Positions 1-8,340 of a DNA stretch of 64,000 nucleotides are shown in pieces (the stretch's first letter is position 1; each line of letters starts with the position of its first letter). A program made the position numbers and the translations under genes. This DNA is from Pelorhabdus rhamnosifermentans. GTDB lineage: Bacteria > Bacillota > Negativicutes > UMGS1260. The stretch covers positions 1 to 64,000 of the forward strand of contig NZ_JAHGVE010000021.1 in assembly GCF_018835585.1 (NCBI RefSeq), written 5' to 3'. The notes below the pieces were generated by a model. The model had not been told where the DNA came from and ran no database searches. It saw only the letters and a program-made list of their open reading frames with translations.

Positions 1-344
1 GTACCTTTCAGACGTTGTGTTCTGAATTTGGCGAGCAAACTTGCGTCTGGTAAATCTTCGTCTGGATTTATGCCAACAAACCACATATAAGCAAGATTCA
101 ACGAGGTTTCCTCGATTACTTTTGTGTCGGATAGATTGTATAGATATTGCAAAATCAGAAGTTTTGCCATCATTTCTGGTTCCTTAGCTGGGCGACCAAG
201 CTGCTCACTATAAGACCCTTCTAATAGCTTGTTTATAAAACTAAAATCGACTGCTTTATCTATATTTTTAAGCACATGATCATTTGGTATTTTACTATAT
301 AGAATGGAATATAAGCTTAATTGTTTTGATTTGGGTTTAAGCAT
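1..344 (-). CDS. IS1182-type transposase, N-terminal part (runs off window)
   Basis: The minus strand reads MLKPKSKQLSLYSILYSKIP and then an N-terminal helical region with ends such as LLEGSYSEQLGRPAKEPEMM and DLPDASLLAKFRTQRL, which is the classic start of IS1182/IS5-group DDE transposases. About 114 residues are visible; the catalytic DDE core lies beyond the window edge, so intactness cannot be judged. The ATG at 344 is preceded by AGGGA and is preferred over an in-frame ATG at 377 with no ribosome site. It would catalyse cut-and-paste movement of its own element. Family assignment is from remembered sequence pattern. Confidence 0.75.
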   Translation of the reverse strand, partial: MLKPKSKQLSLYSILYSKIPNDHVLKNIDKAVDFSFINKLLEGSYSEQLGRPAKEPEMMAKLLILQYLYNLSDTKVIEETSLNLAYMWFVGINPDEDLPDASLLAKFRTQRLKG

Positions 345-416
345 GTTTATTCCCTGCTTTCTTGATTTATTATCCATCTATATTATACCATATTTGGATT
401 ATTATTGATATATATT

Positions 417-449
417 GACTTTTTCAGTGGTTTCACCCCGTCCCCTTGA
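417..449. repeat. Probable terminal end of the IS1182-type element
   Basis: The stretch containing TTTTTCAGTGGTTTCACCCC followed by GTCCCC lies about 75 bp outside the transposase start, where an IS1182-type terminal inverted repeat is expected. The partner repeat is outside the window, so this is inference from position and composition. Confidence 0.35.
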
Positions 450-450
450 C

Positions 451-482
451 ATAAGAAAAGCCTAGAAGCCGATGCTTCTAGG
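451..482 (-). terminator. Rho-independent terminator after the carboxypeptidase gene
   Basis: A 9-bp perfect stem (CCTAGAAGC / GCTTCTAGG, loop 4) is followed on the minus strand by CTTTTCTT. Confidence 0.7.
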
Positions 483-581
483 TTTATCTTTACCTGAACG
501 GTTTTTACGCCATTTTTCTTTAGTTGCCGCTCTAGCGAGCCTTAAATAGAGGTTTCCCACGGGTTCCCCATCATCAATAAG

Positions 582-1823
582 TTATATCCAATTTCGGAAC
601 AATCGCCAGAAGAAGCTTGGAGGATTGATTTGTTCTGAATTTTGAAGAGGAATTTGCTGAACAGATTGACTAGACTGAACTTTTAAAGTTGCTATATTAG
701 AGCCACTCGGAATCGGTAATTGAGTATCCTGAACGTCAACCGAGAGAGAAGCAGTCATACCAGGATATCCCCAAATTTGTACTGCCTTATCTGAATTCAA
801 AACACTGTTACTATTCCACGGATCTATTATCTGTCCGTAACTATTTGCCGAAGAAGACAGTGGATATAATTTTATCTGTGAACGAGCCTGATCTAAAATT
901 TGTGCATTTAGATCTAACGCGCTTTGCAAAGATTGAGCAGTCTTTTGACCAAGAACAGCTCCAATAATATAATGCTTATCAGCTCCAACACCTATAGGTG
1001 TTGCCGATACAAAGCAACCTCCAGCGGCTAAAGTAGATCCTGTCTTAATTCCCACAATTCCGTGCTGTCCAAGCATACTATCCACATTATAAATAGTACC
1101 AGCAGTTTGGAAGGTAGCTTGCGGCATGGAAACAATTTCACGGAAAATCGGGTCTTGCATGGCAACTTGCGCAATTTTAATTTGATCGACTGCGCTACTA
1201 ACTGTCGCTTCGCTTACACCACTAACGTCCGCATAGTGAGTTGAAGTCATTCCAAGAGTTTGAGCCGTTTCATTCATTTTGGCAATAAACGCATCATCAG
1301 ATCCAGCAACCCACCGTGCTAAAGCAGTTGCGATGTTGTCCGCTGAAGGAAGCAACAGAGCTTCCAAGAGTTGCTTCTCGGTTAATTGTTCGCCCTCTTT
1401 AACCTCCAGTACAGAGTAATCCAGCGCTAAGTCATTTTTGTAATTTGCAACATCTTCTGCTGTCATGGTTAAGGTAGGTCCAACTTCTCCAGGCTTTAAA
1501 GGATGAGCCTGTAATACTAAATAAGCCGTCATGATTTTTGTTACGCTAGCGATAGGAACAGGAGTTTGGTCTGGTGAAGAAGCAATTACGCCCAAGCTGT
1601 CAGTACCAACAGCGGATTCCCCTTGTTGTGGAAATGCGACGGCGAATTGGCCAGGTAAGCTAATAGTAGCGGTTGTCGGTTTCGCCTCAACTTTTGGGTG
1701 ATTTCTAACAAAATGGAAAATACCTATAATGCAAATTAAGACAATAAGTAATATTAATATTCTGCTTGGAGAGAAAAGGGGATTATCGGAACTGAATGAA
1801 GATTGCTGCGATTTAGAAACCAT
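582..1823 (-). CDS. dacF: D-alanyl-D-alanine carboxypeptidase (PBP5/DacF family)
   Basis: Serine peptidase that trims the terminal D-Ala from peptidoglycan stem peptides outside the cytoplasmic membrane. All three penicillin-binding motifs are visible in order: SxxK as SVTK near residue 93, SxN as SADN near residue 160, and KTG as GIKTGS near residue 259. An N-terminal signal anchor (residues about 20-40, LILLIVLICIIGIF) precedes the catalytic domain, and a PBP5-like C-terminal beta domain follows. The length of 413 aa is normal for the family. The ATG at 1823 has AAGGAGGTTGG upstream. The gene stands alone. A 22-bp perfect palindrome lies 60 bp upstream and may be an operator. The exact paralogue (DacF, DacB or DacA) cannot be decided here. 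Confidence 0.9.
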   Translation of the reverse strand: MVSKSQQSSFSSDNPLFSPSRILILLIVLICIIGIFHFVRNHPKVEAKPTTATISLPGQFAVAFPQQGESAVGTDSLGVIASSPDQTPVPIASVTKIMTAYLVLQAHPLKPGEVGPTLTMTAEDVANYKNDLALDYSVLEVKEGEQLTEKQLLEALLLPSADNIATALARWVAGSDDAFIAKMNETAQTLGMTSTHYADVSGVSEATVSSAVDQIKIAQVAMQDPIFREIVSMPQATFQTAGTIYNVDSMLGQHGIVGIKTGSTLAAGGCFVSATPIGVGADKHYIIGAVLGQKTAQSLQSALDLNAQILDQARSQIKLYPLSSSANSYGQIIDPWNSNSVLNSDKAVQIWGYPGMTASLSVDVQDTQLPIPSGSNIATLKVQSSQSVQQIPLQNSEQINPPSFFWRLFRNWI

Positions 1824-1881
1824 AAACCAACCTCCTTAAAATAAATAGAAATACTTATTCACAACAATTTATTTTAGCATA

Positions 1882-1903
1882 TATGTTGGTTTAAACCAAC
1901 ATA
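1882..1903. promoter_or_regulatory. Perfect 22-bp palindrome upstream of dacF
   Basis: TATGTTGGTTT is followed directly by its own reverse complement AAACCAACATA, giving a gapless 22-bp palindrome between dacF and the divergent T-box leader. A half-site-like GGTTGGTTTATG also covers the dacF ribosome site. It looks like a binding site for a dimeric repressor. No regulator gene is adjacent. Confidence 0.5.
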
Positions 1904-2084
1904 ATCTATATCTAAAAATAAGTGAATTTTAGTTGTTTAGATATCGCAAGAAATGCGTGATTAGTTTGAACCGTGTCCAAACCAATCACCGAGACAATAA
2001 AAATAAAGTGAATTTTTTACTGGATTTTTGTTTAAACTTATGATAAGATATAAAACAATCAATTAAATATCTTGTGTACACAAG

Positions 2085-2325
2085 AAAATAATCACAAGGC
2101 CATGACAGGAACAGTAAGCACGATGGGATCTGCAGAAAGCCGGGTACGATGAAAACCGGTGTGAAAGTCGTAGTTGAACGCCCTCCTGGAGCCGTTGCAC
2201 TGAACAATAGTAAGTGCGCACCGTTGTCCAGCGTTAATGGATTTAAGCGAGCTAGTGGCTAATTAAGGTGGTACCGCGGGATCAATTCTCGTCCTTTTAG
2301 GATGAGAATTGGTCCCTTTTATTTT
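2085..2325 (+). promoter_or_regulatory. T-box riboswitch leader
   Basis: The leader carries the diagnostic T-box antiterminator AAGGTGGTACCGCGGG (about 2264-2279). A strong terminator hairpin follows (about 2281-2315: AATTCTC...GAGAATT region, then CCCTTTTATTTTT). Upstream is a long Stem I region with an AGTA motif, the apical GAAAGCCGG/CCGG arm and a GGAGC segment. Uncharged tRNA binding would favour antitermination and expression of the aminotransferase that starts at 2359. In the specifier region GAACGCCCTCCTGGAGC, a GCC (Ala) reading fits the usual GAA-N-codon spacing, but by eye this is tentative. CTC (Leu) and CGC (Arg) readings are not excluded. Confidence 0.92.
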
Positions 2326-2358
2326 TAAGCTTTTTTAATATAAAAGGAGGATAATTTC

Positions 2359-3534
2359 ATGGAATGGTCAGAACGCATTTCCCCGTTAGTTGAACAAGTT
2401 GCTCCATCAGGACTACGCCAATTTTTCGATATTGTTTCCACAATGAAAGATGTCGTATCACTCGGTGTAGGTGAACCTGATTTTGCCACACCCAAACATA
2501 TTATCACTGAATGCATCCACAGTCTGGAGCAAGGCAAAACAAATTACACCTCGAATTCCGGGTTACTTGAACTACGTCAGGAAATTGTCAAATATATTGC
2601 AAACAGCTATCATGTCTCCTATGATGTTGAAGAAGAAGTCCTCGTCACAGTCGGAGCCAGTGAGGCCCTTGACCTTGCTGTACGTGCCATCGTTGCACCT
2701 GGCGACGAAGTGCTCATTCCAGAGCCTTGCTATGTTTCCTATCAAGCCTGTGTACTCTTCGCCGGAGGAACAGTCGTACCTATCGCCACATCGCCTGAAC
2801 GCGGCTTTCGTGTCACAGCTGATGAACTACGTGCGAAAATCACGCCGAAAACCAAGGCCATTATTCTAGGCTATCCCAATAATCCCACAGGCGCCATTAT
2901 GTCCAGAGCTGAATTACAAGCTGTTGCCGATCTTGCTGCAGAATATGACTTGCTTGTCATTTCAGATGAACTTTACTCTGAACTGACCTTTGATGGCAAA
3001 CATACCTGTTTTTCAGCACTTGATGGCATGAAAGACCGCACCATTATTCTCAACGGTTTTTCCAAATCACATGCCATGACGGGACTGCGCATTGGCTACG
3101 CCCTGGCTCATCCCGCCGTGATTGCAGCCATGATGAAGATTCACCAGTACACCATGCTATGCGCCCCCATTACTTCGCAAATTGCAGCCATTGAAGCCTT
3201 AAAAAATGGCCAAGGTGCCATGAAAAAAATGATGGAACAATATAATAAGCGTCGCAAAATCATGCTCAAAGGATTTCGTGACATGGGTTTGGATTGCTTT
3301 GAACCGCAGGGAGCCTTCTATATCTTCCCATCCATTAAGAAAACAGGGCTTTCTTCACAAGAATTTACTGAGCAACTGCTAAAGAAAGAAAAAGTTGCTG
3401 TCATCCCAGGCCATGCTTTTGGTGCCTGCGGCGAAGGATTTATTCGCTGTTCTTACTCCTATTCAGAAGAACACCTGCGAGAAGCCCTCCGGCGTATGGA
3501 CCATTTTATCAACAGCCGCGCAGTAGCCGTTTAA
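2359..3534 (+). CDS. PLP-dependent class I aminotransferase
   Basis: Fold-type I aminotransferase of 391 aa that moves an amino group between an amino acid and a 2-oxo acid in the cytoplasm. The start resembles the PatA/AlaT/AspC group (VVSLGVGEPDFATPKHI). The NNPTG element (YPNNPTGA) and the PLP-lysine motif NGFSKSHAMTGLRIGY near residue 234 are intact. The conserved C-terminal Arg region reads EGFIRCSYSYSEEHL. The ATG at 2359 has AAAGGAGG 8 bases upstream. The gene is monocistronic under a T-box, so it should be induced when one particular tRNA is uncharged. If the specifier is GCC, this would be an alanine-forming enzyme. Substrate cannot be fixed from sequence alone. Confidence 0.88.
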   Translation: MEWSERISPLVEQVAPSGLRQFFDIVSTMKDVVSLGVGEPDFATPKHIITECIHSLEQGKTNYTSNSGLLELRQEIVKYIANSYHVSYDVEEEVLVTVGASEALDLAVRAIVAPGDEVLIPEPCYVSYQACVLFAGGTVVPIATSPERGFRVTADELRAKITPKTKAIILGYPNNPTGAIMSRAELQAVADLAAEYDLLVISDELYSELTFDGKHTCFSALDGMKDRTIILNGFSKSHAMTGLRIGYALAHPAVIAAMMKIHQYTMLCAPITSQIAAIEALKNGQGAMKKMMEQYNKRRKIMLKGFRDMGLDCFEPQGAFYIFPSIKKTGLSSQEFTEQLLKKEKVAVIPGHAFGACGEGFIRCSYSYSEEHLREALRRMDHFINSRAVAV

Positions 3535-3638
3535 AGTTAAATGAATTATGAGCTTTATCTTATGGAATAATCTGCTATAATTAAATAGACGACAAGCTAC
3601 AACTTGTCGTCTAAAACTAAATAGGGAGGTTGGCATTA

Positions 3639-3743
3639 ATGCAAATCAATGTAACCGGCGTCACGGTTTTGATTCCGCCTGATGCTCCCTGGTTAATGGC
3701 CTTGGCTTTTGCCTTTGCTATCTACTTGTGGACTAGAAGGTAG
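3639..3743 (+). CDS. 34-aa single-span membrane peptide
   Basis: A short reading frame encodes MQINVTGVTVLIPPDAPWLM followed by ALAFAFAIYLWTRR: a short polar N-terminus, one hydrophobic helix (about residues 18-31) and a basic tail. An AGGGAGG ribosome site sits 9 bases before the ATG, a TATAAT box lies at 3576-3581, and an 11-bp inverted repeat (3586-3613) sits in the 5' leader. These signals support a real gene. I do not recognise the family. A role as a small membrane-modulating peptide is possible but unproven. Confidence 0.55.
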   Translation: MQINVTGVTVLIPPDAPWLMALAFAFAIYLWTRR

Positions 3744-3896
3744 GATCATGCTGGCGTCGCAACCATGAATATTTGCAGCCAACCTACTCTATTTACTATA
3801 TTATAGTCTATCCATACTTGTGTCAAGTCATTCACTTTTATAGTTATGTCAAAATTGGATTAACGTTTTCAGCAATAAAGTTTGCAACAACTAAGC

Positions 3897-3950
3897 AAAA
3901 GGAGTGTCCAAAATAGGATGAAAAATCCAATTTTGAGACAGCTCCTTTCT
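3897..3950. terminator. Bidirectional terminator after the M16 peptidase gene
   Basis: A long imperfect stem (AAAAGGAGTGTCCAAAAT / ATTTTGAGACAGCTCCTTT) ends in T-rich tracts on both strands. It serves the leftward peptidase gene. Confidence 0.65.
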
Positions 3951-3956
3951 TGTTTT

Positions 3957-6878
3957 TCACTCAAATACGGATACAAGCTGGGCAAAAAGCTGTTTATTCT
4001 GCTGGATTTTTTCTTCACCACCCAATACGCAGATATAATTTTGCTTCATGCACTCATCCACAAGCGCCGCTAGCGAACGCACCTTTTCCTCTGTTGTCTC
4101 CAGTATTTCACGCCGCTCCTGTTCCATATCGTGCTGTGTAATATGCTGAAGATAATTTTCAGCCGCCCGCTCTCCTTTCATGGATGCAGTGAGAGGACTA
4201 TCAATCCCGCTCATGGTACCAATAATGTACTTCGTCATTTCGCGTTCAGTAACCTTAAACGCTGCAATATACTGTGCTGCTTCATCATATACATGGACGG
4301 TCTCAGCTAAATTCGGATCACGATAGGACCCATAAACCATATTGCCATTGCGCTCAAACTGCACAAAAGCGCCATAAGCCCCGCCCTGCACACGAATACG
4401 ATTCCACAAATAATCATAACGCATGATGGTCTCAAGGACACGCATACTGCCCTGATACTCAAAATTAAGACGCCTGAAATTATACCCTTTAGCAGCATAT
4501 TGCACCTTAGCAGATGTCATTAAGCCTTCATTTTTGGCACCAAAGCAAAACTCGTAACTTTCAGGTAAAGCCTGAGCCGTATGAAGTTTCTTACACAAAC
4601 GAGGCAGACTGTCTGTAAAAGCCTTATAGTCGGCTTCATCCGTCGTCAAACTAATAAGCATGCCTTCACGAGTAAAAATCAGTTCAGCCACTTGATGCAA
4701 ATTAGCCTGAATCTCAGCAAATTTTTCATCAAAATGCTCTTCAAGATCGGCCACGAAATGATAAAAAGACAGGTAACCGATTTCACGGAATTTCGATACA
4801 GGCGAGACATAAGATAAGACACGGCTAGAAGAAATAATCTGCCCTTTTTCCAAAATAATCGCGGCAAATTTCGACTTTAATTCGGCAATTAATTCCTTAA
4901 GTCGCTTTTTATCATCAAAACGACTGTGTCCTAAGATTTCACCAAGAAGTCCTAAAAGTTCTGGCAATTTAGCCACGAGAGCTTTTGACTTAACTTTAAA
5001 CTTCGGATAAAAAATTGTATCGTCATCTTTTTCCGAATAAGCGACAGAAGCCGAACTAATACCCCCTGTATGAATATTAATTTCATTCGATAATTCGCTA
5101 TAAGTATACTTCTCCGTATCGACTTGGCCTAACACACCATCAAGCAAGAACAAATACGGTAGTAACGATTGCTTTACAACAGCACTATCAAAATAGAGGT
5201 TGACATAGGCAATGCGATTCGTAAATAGCGGATGGAACAACAGCTTCGTTGCACCGATTTTCTTCTCAACGAGGGGCAACTCTTCTGTTTTTCTGGAAAT
5301 ATCCTTTAATGAAAGAAGCGGAATTGTCGCAAGTTTCTCGGGTGTATCCGGTGTTGTCTGACGCTTTTTCAAACTCTCTGTCTGCTTTACAATACCCTCT
5401 ATTTCCTCGGTTGTCAGGGTTTTCTTGTACTCAGCCAATTTTGCAGCCAATTCTTTGCTCTTCGCTTCAGCCAAACCTTGTTCCGGTTTGACAACAACAA
5501 CAGCCTGATGCTTATTTTGGAGAAGTTTCTGTTCAATCAATTCTTCAAAATAGCGACTTGTTAAGGCCGTTTTGACCTTCCCTAATGCCCCTTCATAAGC
5601 TAAATGAAGAAGCGGACTTTCATCATAAAGCCAGCTATCCATGCACTTAATATTATAAATTAAGCCTTTAGGATAATTACCAAAATTAGCTTCGCGCAAC
5701 TGGAATTCATGAATATTAACCGAAGCCTCGACTAATTTCTTATCAAGCCCCTCTGTACAAAGCCGCTGAAGCGTCTCATAAACCACCTTTAAAAATTCAG
5801 CTTTTTTGTCTTCATTGGCACCGCGCACCCCCACAGTCAACACGGGCTGCAAAATGCTCTGGTTAAACTGACCAAAGACATCCTTACCAATTCCGGCTTC
5901 AAGTAAAGCTTTTTTTAGCGGGGCTGCGGGTGTACCTAACAACAAATGTTCTAAAATTTCAAAAGCAAGTGTTGTCTCAGGATCAGTCGCTTCACCCACA
6001 ACAAAATTTAAACTAAGAAACGTTTTATCTTGAGGTTTCTCATTGACCGAGATGGGATAAGAATAGGTGTGTTCCAGCGTTTTATCAAACGACTTTTGGC
6101 GAACAATCGCCGAATCCACTTCGATACGATCAAAGTGGCTCAAGTATTCTTCATCAATAAACTTCAGTTCTTCAGCAATATTGAGATTGCCATAAAGAAA
6201 AATATAGCTATTCGCTGGATGATAGTATTTCTTGTGAAAGGTGACAAATTCTTCTTGCGTTAAATTGGGGATAAACTCAGGATCACCGCCTGATTCCACG
6301 CCATAGGGAGATTCAGGAAAGAGCGTTTCTTGAATCTTACGCTCTAAAACGGCGTCAGGCGAAGAAAAGACTCCCTTCATTTCATTATAAACAACGCCTT
6401 TGTAAGAAAGTTCGGCTTGCGCATTTTCCAGTTCGTAGTGCCAGCCTTCCTGCATCATAATTTCGGGCACCTGCTCAATATTGGGATAGAAAACAGCATC
6501 TAAGTAGACATCCATTAAGTTGCGAAAATCCTTGTCATTACGGCTAGCGACAGGATACATCGTTTTATCAGGAAAGGTCATGGCATTTAGAAAGGTATTG
6601 AGTGAGCCTTTGACAAGCTCAACAAAGGGTTCCCTGACAGGAAACTTGCGGGAACCGCATAATACGGAATGTTCCAAAATATGGGGCACCCCCGTACTAT
6701 CTGTCGGCGGTGTTCGAAAGCTGATCGAAAAAACCTTATTGTCATCATCTGTTTGCAAAAAGAACAGCCTGGCACCCGATTTTACATGACGATAAATTTT
6801 TGCCAAACAATTGATTTCCGATACTTTTTTTTCACTGAGAAGTTCAAAACCATGGAGAAGATTTTCGTGAATCGACAT
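3957..6878 (-). CDS. M16C zinc metallopeptidase (presequence-protease/insulinase-like)
   Basis: A 973-aa two-lobed M16 peptidase that degrades short peptides inside a closed chamber. The inverted zinc motif HILEH (HxxEH) is intact near residue 65, with the downstream acidic ligand in NEMKGVF near residue 165. The C-terminal, catalytically inactive half carries the usual arginine-rich substrate-binding stretch (MVYGSYRDPNL). Length and the GVPHILEHSVLCGS context match the PreP/M16C subfamily (about 970 aa) and not the 430-aa M16B processing peptidases. No signal peptide is seen, so a cytoplasmic location is likely. ATG at 6878 with AGAGGTTAATTAAC upstream. The gene is single, separated from purD by a terminator. 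Confidence 0.9.
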   Translation of the reverse strand: MSIHENLLHGFELLSEKKVSEINCLAKIYRHVKSGARLFFLQTDDDNKVFSISFRTPPTDSTGVPHILEHSVLCGSRKFPVREPFVELVKGSLNTFLNAMTFPDKTMYPVASRNDKDFRNLMDVYLDAVFYPNIEQVPEIMMQEGWHYELENAQAELSYKGVVYNEMKGVFSSPDAVLERKIQETLFPESPYGVESGGDPEFIPNLTQEEFVTFHKKYYHPANSYIFLYGNLNIAEELKFIDEEYLSHFDRIEVDSAIVRQKSFDKTLEHTYSYPISVNEKPQDKTFLSLNFVVGEATDPETTLAFEILEHLLLGTPAAPLKKALLEAGIGKDVFGQFNQSILQPVLTVGVRGANEDKKAEFLKVVYETLQRLCTEGLDKKLVEASVNIHEFQLREANFGNYPKGLIYNIKCMDSWLYDESPLLHLAYEGALGKVKTALTSRYFEELIEQKLLQNKHQAVVVVKPEQGLAEAKSKELAAKLAEYKKTLTTEEIEGIVKQTESLKKRQTTPDTPEKLATIPLLSLKDISRKTEELPLVEKKIGATKLLFHPLFTNRIAYVNLYFDSAVVKQSLLPYLFLLDGVLGQVDTEKYTYSELSNEINIHTGGISSASVAYSEKDDDTIFYPKFKVKSKALVAKLPELLGLLGEILGHSRFDDKKRLKELIAELKSKFAAIILEKGQIISSSRVLSYVSPVSKFREIGYLSFYHFVADLEEHFDEKFAEIQANLHQVAELIFTREGMLISLTTDEADYKAFTDSLPRLCKKLHTAQALPESYEFCFGAKNEGLMTSAKVQYAAKGYNFRRLNFEYQGSMRVLETIMRYDYLWNRIRVQGGAYGAFVQFERNGNMVYGSYRDPNLAETVHVYDEAAQYIAAFKVTEREMTKYIIGTMSGIDSPLTASMKGERAAENYLQHITQHDMEQERREILETTEEKVRSLAALVDECMKQNYICVLGGEEKIQQNKQLFAQLVSVFE

Positions 6879-7002
6879 AAGTTAATTAACCTCTTTCTCT
6901 TGAAAGATTTGCGGAGCATAACATTACATCTTATTCATATGCAATGTTCCTTATTCCTATTCGTGTTTTTGGCGAAATCTTCCTGCGTTATAACGAGATA
7001 AA

Positions 7003-7034
7003 AATGAAGCTGCGAAAAAATCCACAGCTTCATA
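7003..7034 (-). terminator. Terminator of the purine operon
   Basis: Minus strand: ATGAAGCTG.../...CAGCTTCAT stem followed by TTTTTAT, just after the purD stop. Confidence 0.75.
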
Positions 7035-7053
7035 GACTATTTTCCGATTCAAT

Positions 7054-8319
7054 TTATTTTTGAAATGCCTTGGCGGCAATATCTGTACGGTAGTGACAAT
7101 CTTTAAAATGAATCTTCGGGACTTCTTGATAAACCTTATTTACAGCCTGTTTCAAATTCGCTGCCTGACTCGTCACGCCAAGGACTCGGCCGCCTGCTGT
7201 CACAAGCTTATCACCCTGCTTGGCTGTGCCAGCATGAAAAACATAGGTTTCAGGAAGCAGATCATCGAGTCCGGTAATTTCCAGTCCCTGTTCATAACTG
7301 CCAGGATAACCGCCAGAGGCCAAAACCACGCATACACAGGCACCGTTGTTCCACTCAACATCAAGCTCTTGAAGAGTACCCTCAATGCAATGTTCCATGA
7401 CAGTAATAAAGTCAGTTTTTAACAGAGGTAAGACAACTTGTGTCTCAGGATCGCCGAATCTTGCATTAAACTCAATCACTTTAGGACCTTGCTCGGTAAT
7501 CATGAGACCCGCATAAAGACAACCTGAATAGAGTCGTCCTTCAGCGCGCATAGCGTCAATAGTAGGTTGCAAAACATGCTGCGTAATCCACTGCATACGC
7601 TCTGTTGTCACAACAGGAGCTGGAGCATACGTCCCCATGCCGCCTGTATTGGGACCCTCATCACCGTCAAAAACCCGCTTATGGTCTTGCGATGCAACCA
7701 TGGGTTGAATGGTGTAGCCGTCAGTAAAGGCCAGAACCGATGCTTCTTGACCGACAAGACATTCTTCAATGACCACGCGTGAACCTGCATCACCGAAAGC
7801 CGCGTCAGCCAGCATGGAATCCACAGCCTGACAAGCCTCTACAATAGTCTGAGCCACAACAACGCCCTTACCTGCTGCAAGTCCATCCGCCTTAATAACA
7901 ATGGGCGCGCCTTGACACTCAATATACTTTTTCGCAGCCGCAGCATCTGTGAAGACTTCATAATTCGCTGTTGGAATAGCATATTTCTTCATCAATTCTT
8001 TCGCATACGTCTTCGACGACTCAAGCTCAGCTGCCGCACGAGTCGGGCCAAATATCTTCAGTCCCTGTTTTTGAAATGCATCAACAACACCTGCTGCCAA
8101 ACAAACCTCAGGCCCCACGACAGTGAGGTCAATCGCATGCTCCATGGCAAACTGACATAGAATTGCCGGATTAGACGAATCAAGCGAAATGCATTCCGCC
8201 AAAGCGGCAATACCGGGATTGCCTGGAATACAGTAAATTTTCGTCGTCTTGCTGCTGTTATGAATAGCAGTCACAAAAGCATGCTCTCTGCCACCGCCAC
8301 CAATTACGAGAATGCGCAC
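7054..8319 (-). CDS. purD: Phosphoribosylamine-glycine ligase (GARS)
   Basis: ATP-grasp enzyme joining phosphoribosylamine and glycine to give GAR, the second step of de novo purine synthesis. The N-terminal Rossmann-like start MRILVIGGGGREHA, the ATP-grasp core (KADGLAAGKGV, about residue 143) and the metal site (EFNARFGDPETQ, about residue 282) are all present. 421 aa is the usual length. The start codon is GTG at 8319 with TTAGGAGTGATGAT upstream. It is the last gene of the leftward cluster, 21 bp after purH, and ends at a terminator. Confidence 0.97.
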   Translation of the reverse strand: MRILVIGGGGREHAFVTAIHNSSKTTKIYCIPGNPGIAALAECISLDSSNPAILCQFAMEHAIDLTVVGPEVCLAAGVVDAFQKQGLKIFGPTRAAAELESSKTYAKELMKKYAIPTANYEVFTDAAAAKKYIECQGAPIVIKADGLAAGKGVVVAQTIVEACQAVDSMLADAAFGDAGSRVVIEECLVGQEASVLAFTDGYTIQPMVASQDHKRVFDGDEGPNTGGMGTYAPAPVVTTERMQWITQHVLQPTIDAMRAEGRLYSGCLYAGLMITEQGPKVIEFNARFGDPETQVVLPLLKTDFITVMEHCIEGTLQELDVEWNNGACVCVVLASGGYPGSYEQGLEITGLDDLLPETYVFHAGTAKQGDKLVTAGGRVLGVTSQAANLKQAVNKVYQEVPKIHFKDCHYRTDIAAKAFQK

Positions 8320-8340
8320 ATCATCACTCCTAACCGATTA

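Noticed and set aside
465-581. 38 in-frame sense codons after the dacF stop (DDGEPVGNLYLRLARAATKE and so on), hinting at stop-codon readthrough
   Set aside because: Such a run occurs by chance fairly often. The segment has no similarity to the family, and dacF already ends as expected.
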